From Lewinellaceae bacterium (GTDB lineage Bacteria; Bacteroidota; Bacteroidia; Chitinophagales; Saprospiraceae), in NCBI GenBank assembly GCA_020636375.1, contig JACJXZ010000008.1, positions 124,001 through 188,000 of the forward strand: a stretch of 64,000 bases of DNA. Reading direction: 5' to 3'. Below are positions 41,272-51,900 of the stretch, one piece after another. Each line of letters begins with the position of its first letter. Position 1 is the stretch's first letter. The notes beneath the pieces were generated by a model. The model was not told the origin of the DNA. It did not search any database and worked only from the letters and a program-made list of their open reading frames with translations. The position numbers were made by a program, and so were the translations under genes.

Positions 41272-43695
41272 ATGCGTTACATCTCCGCTCTTCTCCTTCT
41301 GGTATGGGTTGCCGGGCGCACGCCCAGTTCTCCTTTCCCGCCGTGCCGGCAAAAAATAATACCTGCAAACCCTATTGGAAGCAGGTACCGGTGAGCTGGC
41401 AAATCCACTCTGCCTAGCCTGCCTGCCCGGGCGAAGGCCTTGCCTACCTCGCCCCAGATGCCCATTCCCCTGCGGTGGACGGAAGCTCTGGACCTGCGGG
41501 ACTCTACCGTTTGCTACGATTACGACCCTTACACCGAAACCTGGCGCCCGCTTCCAAGTCCGTTCACGCCTACGACGAGGCACACCGGGAGGTGGAATTG
41601 ACCTACTTCACCTGGAAGAACGGCTGGGAGCTGTCTTCCCGCATCACCAGGTTCCTACAACGTGCCAGTATGCTGTCGGAAAGCATTTACCAGCAATGGG
41701 ACATGGGCTGGGTGAACATGTATTACGACCTGCTTTCCTATAACGGCGCCACCAGCCCACGGAATATCTGCACAAGGAATGGGACGCAGGTACCTGAATG
41801 GCTGGCGCAGCAGCCTGGTACCTACCTCTTCAGCTACGATGCCGAAGGGCGGCTCATCGGGGAAATTGTCCAAACGGATTGGAACTACCCCTCCGGCATC
41901 CTCTCTGACCAGGACAAAAGCACGAATACGATACGAGGGCGGCAGCGACCCGGCGGCCATCACCCGCTTCCGCAAATACACCCCCTCGGAGAGTGGGCGC
42001 CGTGGGAACGGTCCCTGTTCACCTACTTCGCCCCGGAACAGTCCAGGAAGAAATCGTCCAGCGATGGAGCGGTTCGGACTGGCGCAACCAATACCGCAAC
42101 CTTTTCTTCTACGACGGGAACGGCTACCTGATCGAGAAGGCACACCAGGAATGGGGCGGCGGCAGCGGCTGGATGAACATCAACCGCTCCCTCTACGAAA
42201 ATAAAGTACGGGGAAAAGCTAAAGGCTACCTTCCAGAAATGGGATCCCGAAACAATGGAATGGCAAAACGACTACCAGTACACCTATGCCTACGACGAGA
42301 TGAACCGAGTACGCCGACACGTATATAGCCGGGAGTGGGGCGCCGTCGACTACGCGTGGCATCTTAAATACGCCCAAAGGACAACCTACGATGACAACGG
42401 CAACGCGACCGAAGTGCTGGACCAGTCCGGGACCCCTTATCCGGATACTTTCCGTACCCTGAAAACTTATGATTCAGAGAACCTTTTGCTCACCGAGTAC
42501 CTGCAGAAGCGGGAAGCGGGCGCCTGGCTGAATGTTGCCCGCCACCAATATGAGTACGACGAGACGGGCAGCGTTGTCAATCACCGGCGCTGGTACTGGA
42601 AAACAAGCATTCAGGAGTGGGTTCTCTTCAGCGAAACGCTCACCCAATATCAAAATGGTATGCTTGCTTCGGAGACTTATGTGGAGTTCAAGGAAAACGG
42701 CGATACCTGCGATTACCGCCGGTCAGTGTACACCTACGACGGTACTGGGACCCTCCAGGAAATCCTGGTTCAATTTGGCAGCCTGGTAAGCGATGTGTGG
42801 TGGAATGACCAGCGCACTGTCTTTTCGTACAATCCTGCGGGGTTGCGGTCAGAGCAGCTGGAACAAAGCTGGGACTGGCAGGCGGACGGCTGGTAATATG
42901 TCTTCAGGGTAGCCTACGCCTACAACGGCGAGTACTTTAAGCGGGTGGAGCATACCGAACAATCCTGGCAAACCGAAACCCAGGGATGGGTAAACACCAG
43001 AATGGATACCTGGGTATATCAGGACGACGGGCTGGTGGTAAAGAACACTACGAATTTTCATGGGTAATTCACCTCCAACGATGGCAGGAGGCGCAACGCG
43101 AACAGTTCACCTACGACGAGTACTACCGCGAAACCATTTACCTCAGTCAGGTACTGGTCCGATTTTCACGGGCGGCTCGTGAATGATGCCCGGAATTATA
43201 GCTATTACGACGAGGGTACCGGCTTGCTGCTTTTAAAATGGTACGAACGGTATGACCGGTGGGCGGAAAAATGGGAACTTCAGTGGCGGATTACGTACGA
43301 TTACAACGAACAGGGTATGCTGACGGACACAGAAACCTACCAGGCATTGCCCACCCAGGTACCGGGTGGGTGGACGCCTCCCACTGCCAAACCTACTGGC
43401 GGACAGTCGTGCCGACTGCCGAAACCCCGGCTACGGCTATCCGCTGCATCTGCGCCAACCCCTACACGCCAGGCAGCCCCATCGCTTTCGAAGGGCTGGA
43501 CGCCGGCGCAGCTACTTCTGAGCTCCGCCTCACCGGAATGGGCGGGCAAACGCTCTACCGGCATACCTTCAGGGGAGGCGACGGGCTCAGCATCCAACGC
43601 AGCCTGCCCCCGGTATGTATCTGCTTAGCCTCCACCAGCAGGAACAGGAAAGTACCGCTTACCGGCAAAAACTGATTATTGTTCCCGTTGAGTAA
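41272..43695 (+). CDS. T9SS-secreted YD/RHS-like repeat protein (frame broken)
   Basis: Signal peptide MRYISALLLLVWVAG, then RWTEALDLRDSTVCYDYDPYTETW. About 15 repeats follow, alternating 'Y.YDE.G....E......W....W.N..R..Y.Y' (e.g. ARHQYEYDETGSVVNHR, FSYNPAGLRSEQLEQSWDWQ, YSYYDEGTGLLLLKWYERYDRW). These resemble divergent YD repeats, which form strings of beta strands. The C-terminus (AGAATSELRLTGMGGQTLYRHTF ... MYLLSLHQQ ... QKLIIVPVE) is a T9SS sorting domain. About 805 residues. The middle part 42255-42896 is in one clean frame; the flanks have many breaks. Expected role: structural surface or secreted protein. Confidence 0.8.
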
Positions 43696-43795
43696 ACTAT
43701 TCCGCCGTACCCACTTTAACACTTCCAGCCGCAACCCGGGCGCGCGGGGCGTGTCCTTTTCCCAACAGCTTTTGTGAGAACCCCCGGCATCAACT

Positions 43796-43827
43796 CCTCC
43801 GCCCTTTTGCGCGGAGGATTTTTTTTG
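43796..43827 (+). terminator. Intrinsic terminator of the YD-like gene
   Basis: The stem CCTCCGC / GCGGAGG has an 8-nt loop and is followed by ATTTTTTTTG. It lies 100 bases past the stop and 50 before the next gene. Confidence 0.85.
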
Positions 43828-43876
43828 CCCTTCTTGTGCATTTTCCATTCCGGCTTCATCTTATCGGAAAACACCG

Positions 43877-45537
43877 ATGAAAAGTTTAAAAATTTCTGTC
43901 CCCGGCATATTCTCAGCGCTGCTTCCCCTGTTCTTATTCCTGCCTTCCGCCACCTGGGCGGGAGAAAACATACAGGATACCCCGTCCGCCATCACAGAAG
44001 TGACCATCTTCCGGCAGGGCGCAGAGGTGCGCCGGGAGGGCAAAGTCAGCATCGCCGCCACCGCAGCGTACTGAAATTCACGTACCTGTCGCCCAGCCTC
44101 AGCCCGGAGAGCCTGCGAGTTTACGGCGACGGGCGATTTCACCATCCTGTCGGTAACTCATCAGCTGAATTATCTTGCCGAGCCAAAGCCGACGAAGCAG
44201 ATTGAAGCCCTGGAAGCCCGCAAAAAGCAGTTCGAGCAACAGCTCAAACAGGAGCATACCTGGGGCAGGTGTTCCAGGAGGAGGAAGCCCTGCTGCTGGT
44301 AAACCGGCAGATCGGCGGGCAGCAGAACGGCGTGCCCATCGACGGTATGCGAAGTACGGTACTACGACTACTTCCGCCAGCGGCTGCGCGAGATCAAGCT
44401 GGAGCAACTGGAGATCGCCCGGCGGCAGGAAATCCTGCGGGACAGCGCCAACCGGCTGGTACCTGCAACCGCGAGCAGCTCAACGCCGCCGGGCAGTCCC
44501 GCTCGGTGAGCGAAGTGGTGGTCGCGGTAGATGCCCCCCCGTGCCGTCCGTACCGGTTTCCGCATCAGCTATCTGGTGAGCCAGGTAGGATGGTCGCCCC
44601 TGTACGACCTGCGGGTGGAAAGCGTTGGCCAGCCGGTACAGCTGCGCAGTACAAGGCACAGTACACCTACCAGCAAAGTGGCGAAGACTGGGAGAATGTG
44701 CAGCTCACCCTCTCCACCGGCAAACCTATGAGTACCGCCCGGAAGCCGGTACTGAACACCTGGTGGCTGCGGGAACATGTTATCGTTGTCACCGGGGGCG
44801 CGCCCCGCGGTCGGATGCAAAAAAATGGATATGGTAAGAATCGGAGATTCTGCTGGATGACGCCCGGATCAACAGCGGTGCCATACCCGCCGAAGTACCG
44901 GAAGTTCAAGCTTACGACCAGTACCACTACTTTCGCGTTCCGGATCAATGCGCCCTATGACATCCCCTCCGACGGGCAGCAGTACGTCGTGGTATCGGCG
45001 AGAGAGAGACGCTGCCGGCATCCTATGAGTATTATGCCGCGCCGCGCTCTCAACCCGCACGCCTTCCTCACCGCCAACGTCACCGGCTGGGAACAGTACC
45101 GCCTGCTGAGCGCGGCCTTACCAACCTCTTCTTCGAAGGCACCTACCTGGGCAAGAGCCTGCTCAATGCCAACGTCGCCACCGATACGCTCTCCTTCTCC
45201 CTGGGCATCGACGAAGGCATCGTCATCACCCGCGAGAAGGAAAAACAGTTTACCGACAAGCAGTTCATCGGCAACAAAAGACCGAAACCATCGGCTGGGA
45301 GATCGAGCTGCGGAACAACAAGCGGCAGGCAGTAAGCAGCATCGTCGTCGAAGACCAGTACCCCGTCTCCACTACCGAAGAGATCGAAGTGGAACTCTAC
45401 CGCATAAGGGCGCCCGAAGTGGATGAGGCCAACGGAAGCTGCGCTGGGAGGTGGAACTGAAGTCCGGCGCAACTGAGAAGTTGAGCTTCCGGTATTCGGT
45501 GAAGTATCCGAAGCGGATGAATTTGGTGTTGGAGTAG
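43877..45537 (+). CDS. DUF4139 / mucoidy-inhibitor MuiA family protein (frame broken)
   Basis: MKSLKISVPGIFSALLPLFLF is a signal peptide ending near WAG. The DUF4140-type N-terminus (AITEVTIFRQGAEVRREGKVSI, LKFTYLSPSLSPESLRVYG) precedes a coiled coil (IEALEARKKQFEQQLKQE, LREIKLEQLEIARRQEILR). The DUF4139 domain follows: TGFRISYLVSQVGWSPLYDLRVE, LRYKAQYTYQQSGEDWENVQLTLSTGKP (in pieces), TIGWEIELRNNKRQAVSSIVVEDQYPVS, and a C-terminus LSFRYSVKYPKRMNLVLE. About 550 residues, normal. The molecular function is unknown; members are periplasmic or outer-membrane associated. Numerous breaks, several at GGCC-like sites. Confidence 0.87.
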
Positions 45538-45602
45538 GTTGTTGAGGTTGAGGCTGAGGTTGAGGATCCATTTCAATGAATAATGGGCAACTATTTTAGG
45601 TG

Positions 45603-45734
45603 TTGTGGTATTGCGGTGTTATGGTGTTGTGGCGGGTAAAATGCGCAAAACCTATTGCAGCGGAATATAGCCCCTGCTTCGAAGGGGCTTCTTTGAAACA
45701 AAACCTCCATAAACACCGTACCACAATACCGCAA
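45603..45734. repeat. Inverted repeat with GTGTTGTGGTATTG-type arms
   Basis: TTGTGGTATTGCGGTGTT (45603-45620) faces AACACCGTACCACAATACCGCAA (45712-45734, complement TTGCGGTATTGTGGT...). Differences between arms are confined to G-C/A-T exchanges and a short insertion. Inside is GCCCCT-GCTTCGA-AGGGGC, a local hairpin followed by TTCTTT that may end the MuiA transcript. Confidence 0.65.
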
Positions 45735-45773
45735 CATTTACCCTGACGAATAGAAGGACCGAAATACCTGAAA

Positions 45774-46490
45774 ATGATGAAACCAATAATCCTGTCCGTA
45801 TTAATGCTATTTCTGCACTCCTGGCTGCTGCCGGGCAACAGGGAGTGCGATGGAAGTACGAATACCAGCAACCGGGCTGGTGCGCCTCCGAGTACCGCCG
45901 CCTTATGAAATCACCTTTTACGAGGATGGCACGTTTGAGTACCGGACCCGGGGGTGGGGCATCGGCAAGGGAACCTATGAAATGGCAGATTCTATAATTA
46001 CCTGCACGTATAGCGGAGAAGCGCCGGAGCCGGCACCGGAAGAAGGATGGGTGGAAGTCCGGTATCCGGTCGAAGGCAACAAAGCACGGGAGGTTACTGT
46101 TCTCGATAGCGAAAACCAGGAACCACTGATCGGAGCTGAAGTAAGCCTTTTATCGGCGGATGGGGCACTCCTGGAAACCTTGGCTACTGATTTCGATGGT
46201 AGTAGTATACCCTTCCCAAAATACCCTTTTACAAGGTGAGCGTTGCCTATGTTGGTTATCATACGGAAGAAGCAGTTTTATTCCCGGGTTTTGCCGGCAA
46301 GTTGATCTTCTGCCTGGCGGAAGGGCAGGAGGAACTGGTTATTGCCAGAGGGGTGAGGCATGTGTTCCGGGTATGGAAAGCCATAGGGCAGGAGGTTATT
46401 TTGGAGGCAGTTGAATGGGGAGGGAGGTTTTCATTAGGTAAAGAATTTTTCCCTCGTTCGCGAGCGTCTACAAGACGCGATGCGGTATAA
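45774..46490 (+). CDS. Secreted protein of unknown function (frame broken, 3' end in a repeat)
   Basis: MMKPIILSVLMLFLHSWLLPGN is a signal peptide. Readable parts: ITFYEDGTFEYRTRGWGIGKGTYEMADSIITCTY (lipocalin-like strand pattern), VRYPVEGNKAREVTVLDSENQEPLIGAEVSLL (carboxypeptidase-regulatory-like 'PLIGAEV' segment), YKVSVAYVGYHTEEAVLF, and VWKAIGQEVILEAVEWGGRFSLGKEFF, after which the frame runs into dispersed repeat copy B. The original protein may have continued into 46613-46973. Not assigned to a family. Confidence 0.55.
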
Positions 46491-46516
46491 CAAACCAGTC
46501 TCCGACTGGCGTAAAC
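46455..46516 (-). repeat. Two-hairpin dispersed repeat, copy B
   Basis: Read on the minus strand: GTTTACGCCAGTCGGAGACT..., then CGCATC-GCGTCT-TGT-AGACGC-TCGCGAA. The second stem differs in sequence from copies A and C (GAGGC/GCCTC) but stays fully paired. Confidence 0.85.
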
Positions 46517-46540
46517 CAATATCTCTCTCGCAGCTAGCTC

Positions 46541-46597
46541 ACGCAAGTCGGAGACTTGCTGACTATGCCGCGTCGAGGCTACAGCCTCTCGCGAACG
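46541..46597 (+). repeat. Two-hairpin dispersed repeat, copy C
   Basis: ACG-CAAGTC-GGA-GACTTG, then CGTC-GAGGC-TACA-GCCTC-TCGCGAACG. The first stem carries C-to-A and G-to-T changes relative to copies A and B that preserve pairing. It lies head-to-head with copy B, 24 bases apart. Confidence 0.85.
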
Positions 46598-46612
46598 TCC
46601 CGAATTATTGAA

Positions 46613-46973
46613 TGGGTAAATGCGTCCGGTTATTTGCCTTCTCAACTCATTCAAAATGTCCATTTCCAGAACGCGATTACTTACCCGTTAGCGATAGTGT
46701 AAATGCATACCCGGATACCATTTTTATCAAACTGGAAATTAGAGGCAGGAGATACAGGTTATTCCGGAAATTTCCTGCTGAATGGAGGGAGTTCCATTTT
46801 TCCCATGGGGTGAACTGGACTTTGAGCCTCTTTTCCTCGGTATTGGGGCATTTCAGGGTTGGTCAGATAATAATGGTGTCCCCCTGGCAGCGGACACCAT
46901 ACCCGGGTATATTGACTGGATAAAAATACAATCAGCAAATGAGTGGGTACACACCTCTAATCAGTGGCAATAA
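46613..46973 (+). CDS. C-terminal part of an unknown protein after the repeat pair
   Basis: Joined frames: CPFPERDYLPVSDSVNAYPDTIFIKLEIRGRRYRLF (in pieces), RKFPAEW, then EGVPFFPWGELDFEPLFLGIGAFQGWSDNNGVPL and ...GYIDWIKIQSANEWVHTSNQWQ with a stop at 46971. It has no start codon of its own with a ribosome-binding site, so it may be the tail of the 45774 gene, cut by repeats B and C, or a small gene with a lost 5' end. The family is not recognised. Confidence 0.45.
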
Positions 46974-47006
46974 GGTGGAGCGAACCACCGAACACCGAAC
47001 AACCGC

Positions 47007-47785
47007 CTAATACAGCGCCATATCAAACTTCCACCTATAATTCTTCGTCAGCTCCTCCTGCGGGTACCCCAGAGGCGGAACAGGGCGATGCCCGCCCGGC
47101 GCGGCAGGTCTTTGGCGAAGGCCTTTGTCGGCGGTGGTCGCTTCGATGATGCTTTTGATGGCTGTTTCGTTATCTTTTTCCGGAGGGCTTCCTGGGCGGC
47201 GGCGACCAGCCTGCCGGCGGGAGTATCGTCGGTTTCTGCGGACATCAGTTCCGCCAGGGTGCGCAGGTCTTCGGCGCTTTCCAGCGCGTCGCCCAGCTGT
47301 ATGGTTTCCACCAGGGCGGCGGCGCGCTCCGGGTTGCTGTAGACGAGCTTGCGGGCGAGGCCGCGCGTACCTCCGCCACGTCGGGGGTTCTGGGCGATGA
47401 AGGCTTCCAGTTCCGACATACCGCCTTCGCCGTTGAGGCGGCTCAGGATGAGGGGACAGGCTCTCCTTGCGGTAATCGGGCAGGTGCTGCTCCAGCCAGC
47501 GCTCGATGGCGGTGCGCGGTATGGCGCCGTAAGCAAATTCACCACCACTTCGCCCTTGTAAAACATCTTTACGTTGGGGATGCTGCGGATGTTGAATTGC
47601 TCAACCACCTCGTAGTCCTCTTCCGTGTTGAGCTTCACCAGTTCCCATTTGCTTACCTGCTCTTCTTCGGTAAGCTTCTCGATCACCTACCGAAAGCGCG
47701 GCAGGTAGTACCGCACCAGGCGCCAGAAGTCGACGACTACAGGTTTTTCAAAGCTTTTCTCGATTACAGCGGTCTTGAAGTTCAT
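47007..47785 (-). CDS. Thioredoxin-TPR protein, YbbN/CnoX-like (frame broken)
   Basis: MNFKTAVIEKSFEKPVVVDFW starts a thioredoxin fold. The expected APWCGPC active site is masked by a break: the DNA reads TGGTGCGGTACTACCTGCCGC where TGC GGC/GGG CCC TGC is expected. Then KLTEEEQVSKWELVKLNTEEDYEVVEQFNIRSIPNVKMFYKGEVV, a linker, and C-terminal TPR-like helices (LSRLNGEGGMSELEAFIAQNP, ARKLVYSNPERAAALVETIQLGDAL, DDTPAGRLVAAAQEAL), ending ALFRLLG..EELTKNYRWKFDMALY. This is the layout of YbbN/CnoX holdase co-chaperones, which hand substrates to DnaK/GroEL. About 258 residues, normal. Confidence 0.88.
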
Positions 47786-47995
47786 TTTATCAGGCTTTCG
47801 TTTTTTGTTCAGGAGTACTTTGCCGCCTTTGTTTTTTGCCACTAAGACACAAAAACACGAAGACAGCACAAAGAATTTGTTTTCAAAGCCCCCGTAGGGT
47901 ATTGCCTTTTTAATACATCATCTGTTTGGGGAAAGTTCAGCGCACGGTTGCTTCGGATATGCTTTCCCCGGAAAAACCAAAACGACTCAGGAACT

Positions 47996-48606
47996 ATGAA
48001 AAAGGCATTCTTTCTGTTGCTGTCGGGTTTGCTGGCCCAGGCTTTGCCAGCCCAGCACGAAACCCTTTTCGATGACTTTACGTCCTTCGGCGCCTTCGGC
48101 GGCCCGATGATCGAGATCAGCTCCATCAATGGCGAAGTCGGTGCCGACGTGGGCGGCGGCGGCGCCCTCGTGCTCGACGATTTCTTCATCGGCGGCTACG
48201 GGATGGGGACGGACCAGCCGGACGTCACTCTTTCCCAGGAGATCGACGGCGAAATCCGGGACATTACGTACAACATCCGCTTCAAGCACGGCGGCCTGTG
48301 GTTCGGCTATACCCCCAAGCAGTACAAGATGGGGCACCTCTATACCAGCCTCAAGGTTGGCTGGGGCAGGTACAGCTGCTGAACGAAGATTTCGACACCG
48401 GGCGGGACCGCATCTTCGTGCTCACCCCCGAAGTGGGCGCCGAGATCAACCTCACCGGCTGGTTCAAGCTGGGCTTCACCGCCGGCTACCGCTGGGTAAA
48501 CGGCATCAGCCAGCTGAAAACCTTGGATGACAGCGACTTCAGCAGCCCCACCGGCGTCATCACCTTCCGCTTCGGCGGCTTCGGCGACGGATGGGAGTGG
48601 GACTAG
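47996..48606 (+). CDS. Outer-membrane beta-barrel-like protein
   Basis: MKKAFFLLLSGLLAQALPAQ is a signal peptide. The mature 180 residues are Gly-rich amphipathic strands (FGAFGGPMIEISSINGEVGADVGGGGALVL, FFIGGYGMGT, YNIRFKHGGLWFGYTP, HLYTSLKVGWG, VGAEINLTGWFKLGFTAGYRW, GVITFRFGGFG), the pattern of small barrels, though the C-terminal residue is Asp rather than an aromatic. One base (C) is missing near 48366 (GGGGCAGG for GGGGCCAGG), splitting the frame. Function unknown. Confidence 0.8.
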
Positions 48607-48611
48607 TGCTT

Positions 48612-48793
48612 CCGGAACGAAGTTCCGGGGCAGTTGTTTGTTGTTTGTTATTGCCCACCCGGGGTCTCTAAGCCGTTGATTTCCAGCCAACCCACCCCGA
48701 GCTTGTCGAGGGGAGCCAACAACTGCATTTTGTTCCCGGCGGGAAAATAACTGACCCGTTATTTACTGCCGAAAGCACTAGTGCGCCGGGAAC
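48612..48793. repeat. Palindromic sequences in the 48607-48947 gap
   Basis: A hairpin CCGGAAC-GAA-GTTCCGG (48612-48628) directly follows the barrel gene. A 10-bp inverted repeat GTTCCCGGCG (48732-48741) / CGCCGGGAAC (48784-48793) encloses TAACTGACCCGTTATTTA. No gene is seen in the gap. Confidence 0.6.
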
Positions 48794-48947
48794 GGACTGC
48801 TTCCGTCAATCGCCGAATTTTAATAATGGGATTTATCAGGAGCATAATGCATCTTAAAACAACAGGTACGGAGAAGAATAACCCTCATTTGATGCGGATA
48901 TTCTTTCCCCGTACCCTTATGCGTTGTCATTGTCTAACCGATTCCTC

Positions 48948-51900
48948 TTATCTGCCAATCACCACCTTCTGGTAATAACTGGCGGAGCTGCTATCCATAC
49001 GCAGGAAATACAGGTACTGGCGTGAGGCTGCTGGTATTGATCTGCGATACCGGTCCCGGATTACTTCCCGTTTCAGGACCTTGCCGCCTGCATCAAAAGG
49101 GTCAGCTGGACCGCTTCGCGGAGTGCCTCGGCAAACTCAATATTCACATACGTATTGGTAAGGGTTGGGCGATATGCGGATACCGTTGGTTGCTGCCGGC
49201 AGCACCTCCACTCCGTTAATAGAAGGAGGTATAAGCACAGCGTTGATGATGTCGCACCACGCCGTTGTCGGTATGGATATTCGCTACCGTCACCAGGGCG
49301 TCGTTGATGAAGACGTCGTTGCCGGTAATGGTTACGGTGATGTCTTCTCCCCTGCAAGGTGGTAGTACCTGGTAATCGGACAGGTCGGTGGAAAGGACTT
49401 CAGCCCCAGCACGTGGTACAGCAATATCTGCGCCAGTGTGCCGGTGGGGTCGGTAAGCAGGGCGTCCAGCAATCCGGCGGGCAGGGCGTCGAACGCATCA
49501 TCGGTAGGGGCAAAGACCGTGAAGGTACCGGCACCGCTCAGGTCGTCGTCCAATTCAGCGGCGATGACGGTAGTTTCTAGTGTCTCATGAATGGGGCTGT
49601 TCACGATGATGTCTACCACCGTTTCTTTGGCGCCAAACTCCACGTCATCCCAGTAGTAGGTTTGCTCGCCGGCAGCTGCACCCTCTGCTCCGAAGTTGAA
49701 AAAGATGGAGATCTTGTCGTACGTGTTGGCAAAGTTAATGGCAGCTGTCCCCATTACCTCATTGCTGAAGTCAAACTCCAGGGTTTCCCAGTATAGCCAC
49801 CGTAGTCGTCGCTTCGGTTTCTACGCTGATGCCAGGATTAGTAGCATCTTCTACCTTTAAGCGAACCGGGATGCCGGCATCGGGCGCCCACACTCTAACG
49901 GTCATTTTGGTGTCGCCGTCCGCAAAGGGAATGGGATTCGCCAGGTAATCGGCGCCCATCGTGGTGTGCCGGCAAAAATTACAGCACCTGTGGTTCTGAT
50001 GGTATGCCCGACCATATTGTCCGGGTCGGTGGGGTCAACTACGATGGAAGACGCATTGCCGCCGAAATCGGCCAGGTCGTAGTCCACATTAGGGTCGTCG
50101 AAAGTGATGGGCAGGTCGACCTGGGCGGGAGGCAGCAGGACGGCGTTGATGACGTGCACCACGCCGTTGTCGGCCTGCAGGTCCGCCACTGTCACCAGGG
50201 CGTCGTTGATGAAGACGTTGCCGCCGTCGATCGTCACGGTGATGTCGGCACCCTGCAGCGTTTCGGCCATCTGGCCGTCGGACAGGCTGGTGGACAGCAC
50301 CTCGGCGCCCAGCACGTGATAGAGTAGTACTTGCGCCAGCGCACCGGTGGGGTCCGCCAACAGGAAGTCTAGTGTGCCGGGAGGCAGGGCGTCAAAAGCA
50401 GCGTCGGTGGGCGCAAAGACGGTGAAGGGGCCGGCGCCGCTCAGGTCGTCGGCCAATTCTGCAGCAATAACTGCGGTTTCCAGCGTCGTATGGTCCGGGC
50501 TGTTGACGATGATGTCCACAACAGTGAACTCGGGAGCAGGTGCCATGTCCACGTCATCCCAGTAGTAGGTCTGCTCGCCGACAGCTGCCCCTTCTGCTCC
50601 GAAGTTGAAGAAGATGGAAATTTTGTCGTACGTATTGGCAAAGTTGATCGGCGCGGTGCCGGGCACTTCGTTGTTGAAGTTGAACGTCAGCGTTTCCCAG
50701 TCCATCGCCACGGTCGTGTTGACTTCCGTTTCGACGCTGATGGCGGGGTTGGTGGCGTCCTCCACTTTCAGGCGGACGGGTACGCCTGCTTCCGGCGACC
50801 ACACCCGGACGGTCATCTGCGTCTGGCTGGGGGATAACGGGATGGCGTTGGCCAGCCCGTCGGTGCCCATCGTGGTGCCGGCAAACACTACAGCACCCGC
50901 CGTCCTGATAGCCTGCCCGGCCATATTGTCCGGGTCCGTGGGGTCCACCACAATGGAAGACGCATTGCCGCCGAAATCGGCCAGGTCGTAGTCCACATTG
51001 GGGTCGTCGAAAGTGATGGGCAGGTCGACCTGGGCGGGAGGCAGCAGGACGGCGTTGATGACGTGCACCACGCCGTTGTCGGCCTGCAGGTCCGCCACTG
51101 TCACCAGGGCGTTGTTGATGAAGACGTTGCCGCCGTCGATCGTCACGGTGATGTCGGCACCCTGCAGCGTTTCGGCCATCTGGCCGTCGGACAGGCTGGT
51201 GGACAGCACCTCGGCGCCCAGCACGTGATACAGGAGTACTTGTGCCAGCGCGCCGGTCGGGTCACCAGCATACCATCCAGTGCGCCGCGGGCAGGGCGTC
51301 GAAGGCAGCGTCGGTAGGTGCGAAGACGGTGAAGGTACCGATGCCGCTCAGGTCGTCAGTAAAGGTACCGCAGCGATGACTGCCGTTTCCAGCGTCGTAT
51401 GGTCCGGGCTGTTGACGATGATGTCCACAACAGTGAAATCAGGCAGAGGAACGAGTTCTACATCATCCCAATAGTAAGTTTGCTCGCCGACAGCTGCCCC
51501 TTCTGCTCCGAAGTTGAAGAAGATGGAGATTTTGTCGTATGTATCATCCAGGTTGATCGGCGCGGTGCCGGGCACTTCATTGCTGAAATTAAACCTCAGG
51601 GTGTCCCATACCATGGCAACGGTAGTCGTTGCTTCGGTTTCTACGCTAATGGCGGGATCCGCAGCATTCTCTACTTTCAGGCGGACGGGTACGCCCGCTT
51701 CCGGCGACCACACCCGGACCGACATTTGCGTTTGGCTGGTAGTGAACGGTATGGCGTTAGCCAGCCCGTCGGCGCCCATGGTGGTGCCGGCAAACAAACA
51801 CTACAGCATCCGCCGTCCTGATGGTATGCCCGACCATATTGTCCGGGTCCGTGGGGTCAACTACGATGGAAGACGCATTGCCGCCGAAATCACTAGGTAC

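Noticed and set aside
44269..45426. Frame of 385 codons taken as a separate gene
   Set aside because: It is a mixture of true and shifted frames of the MuiA/DUF4139 gene.
49902..51224. Apparent stand-alone two-module fasciclin gene
   Set aside because: It is only the error-free middle of the four-module gene 48948-52915; signal peptide and sorting domain lie in adjoining frames.
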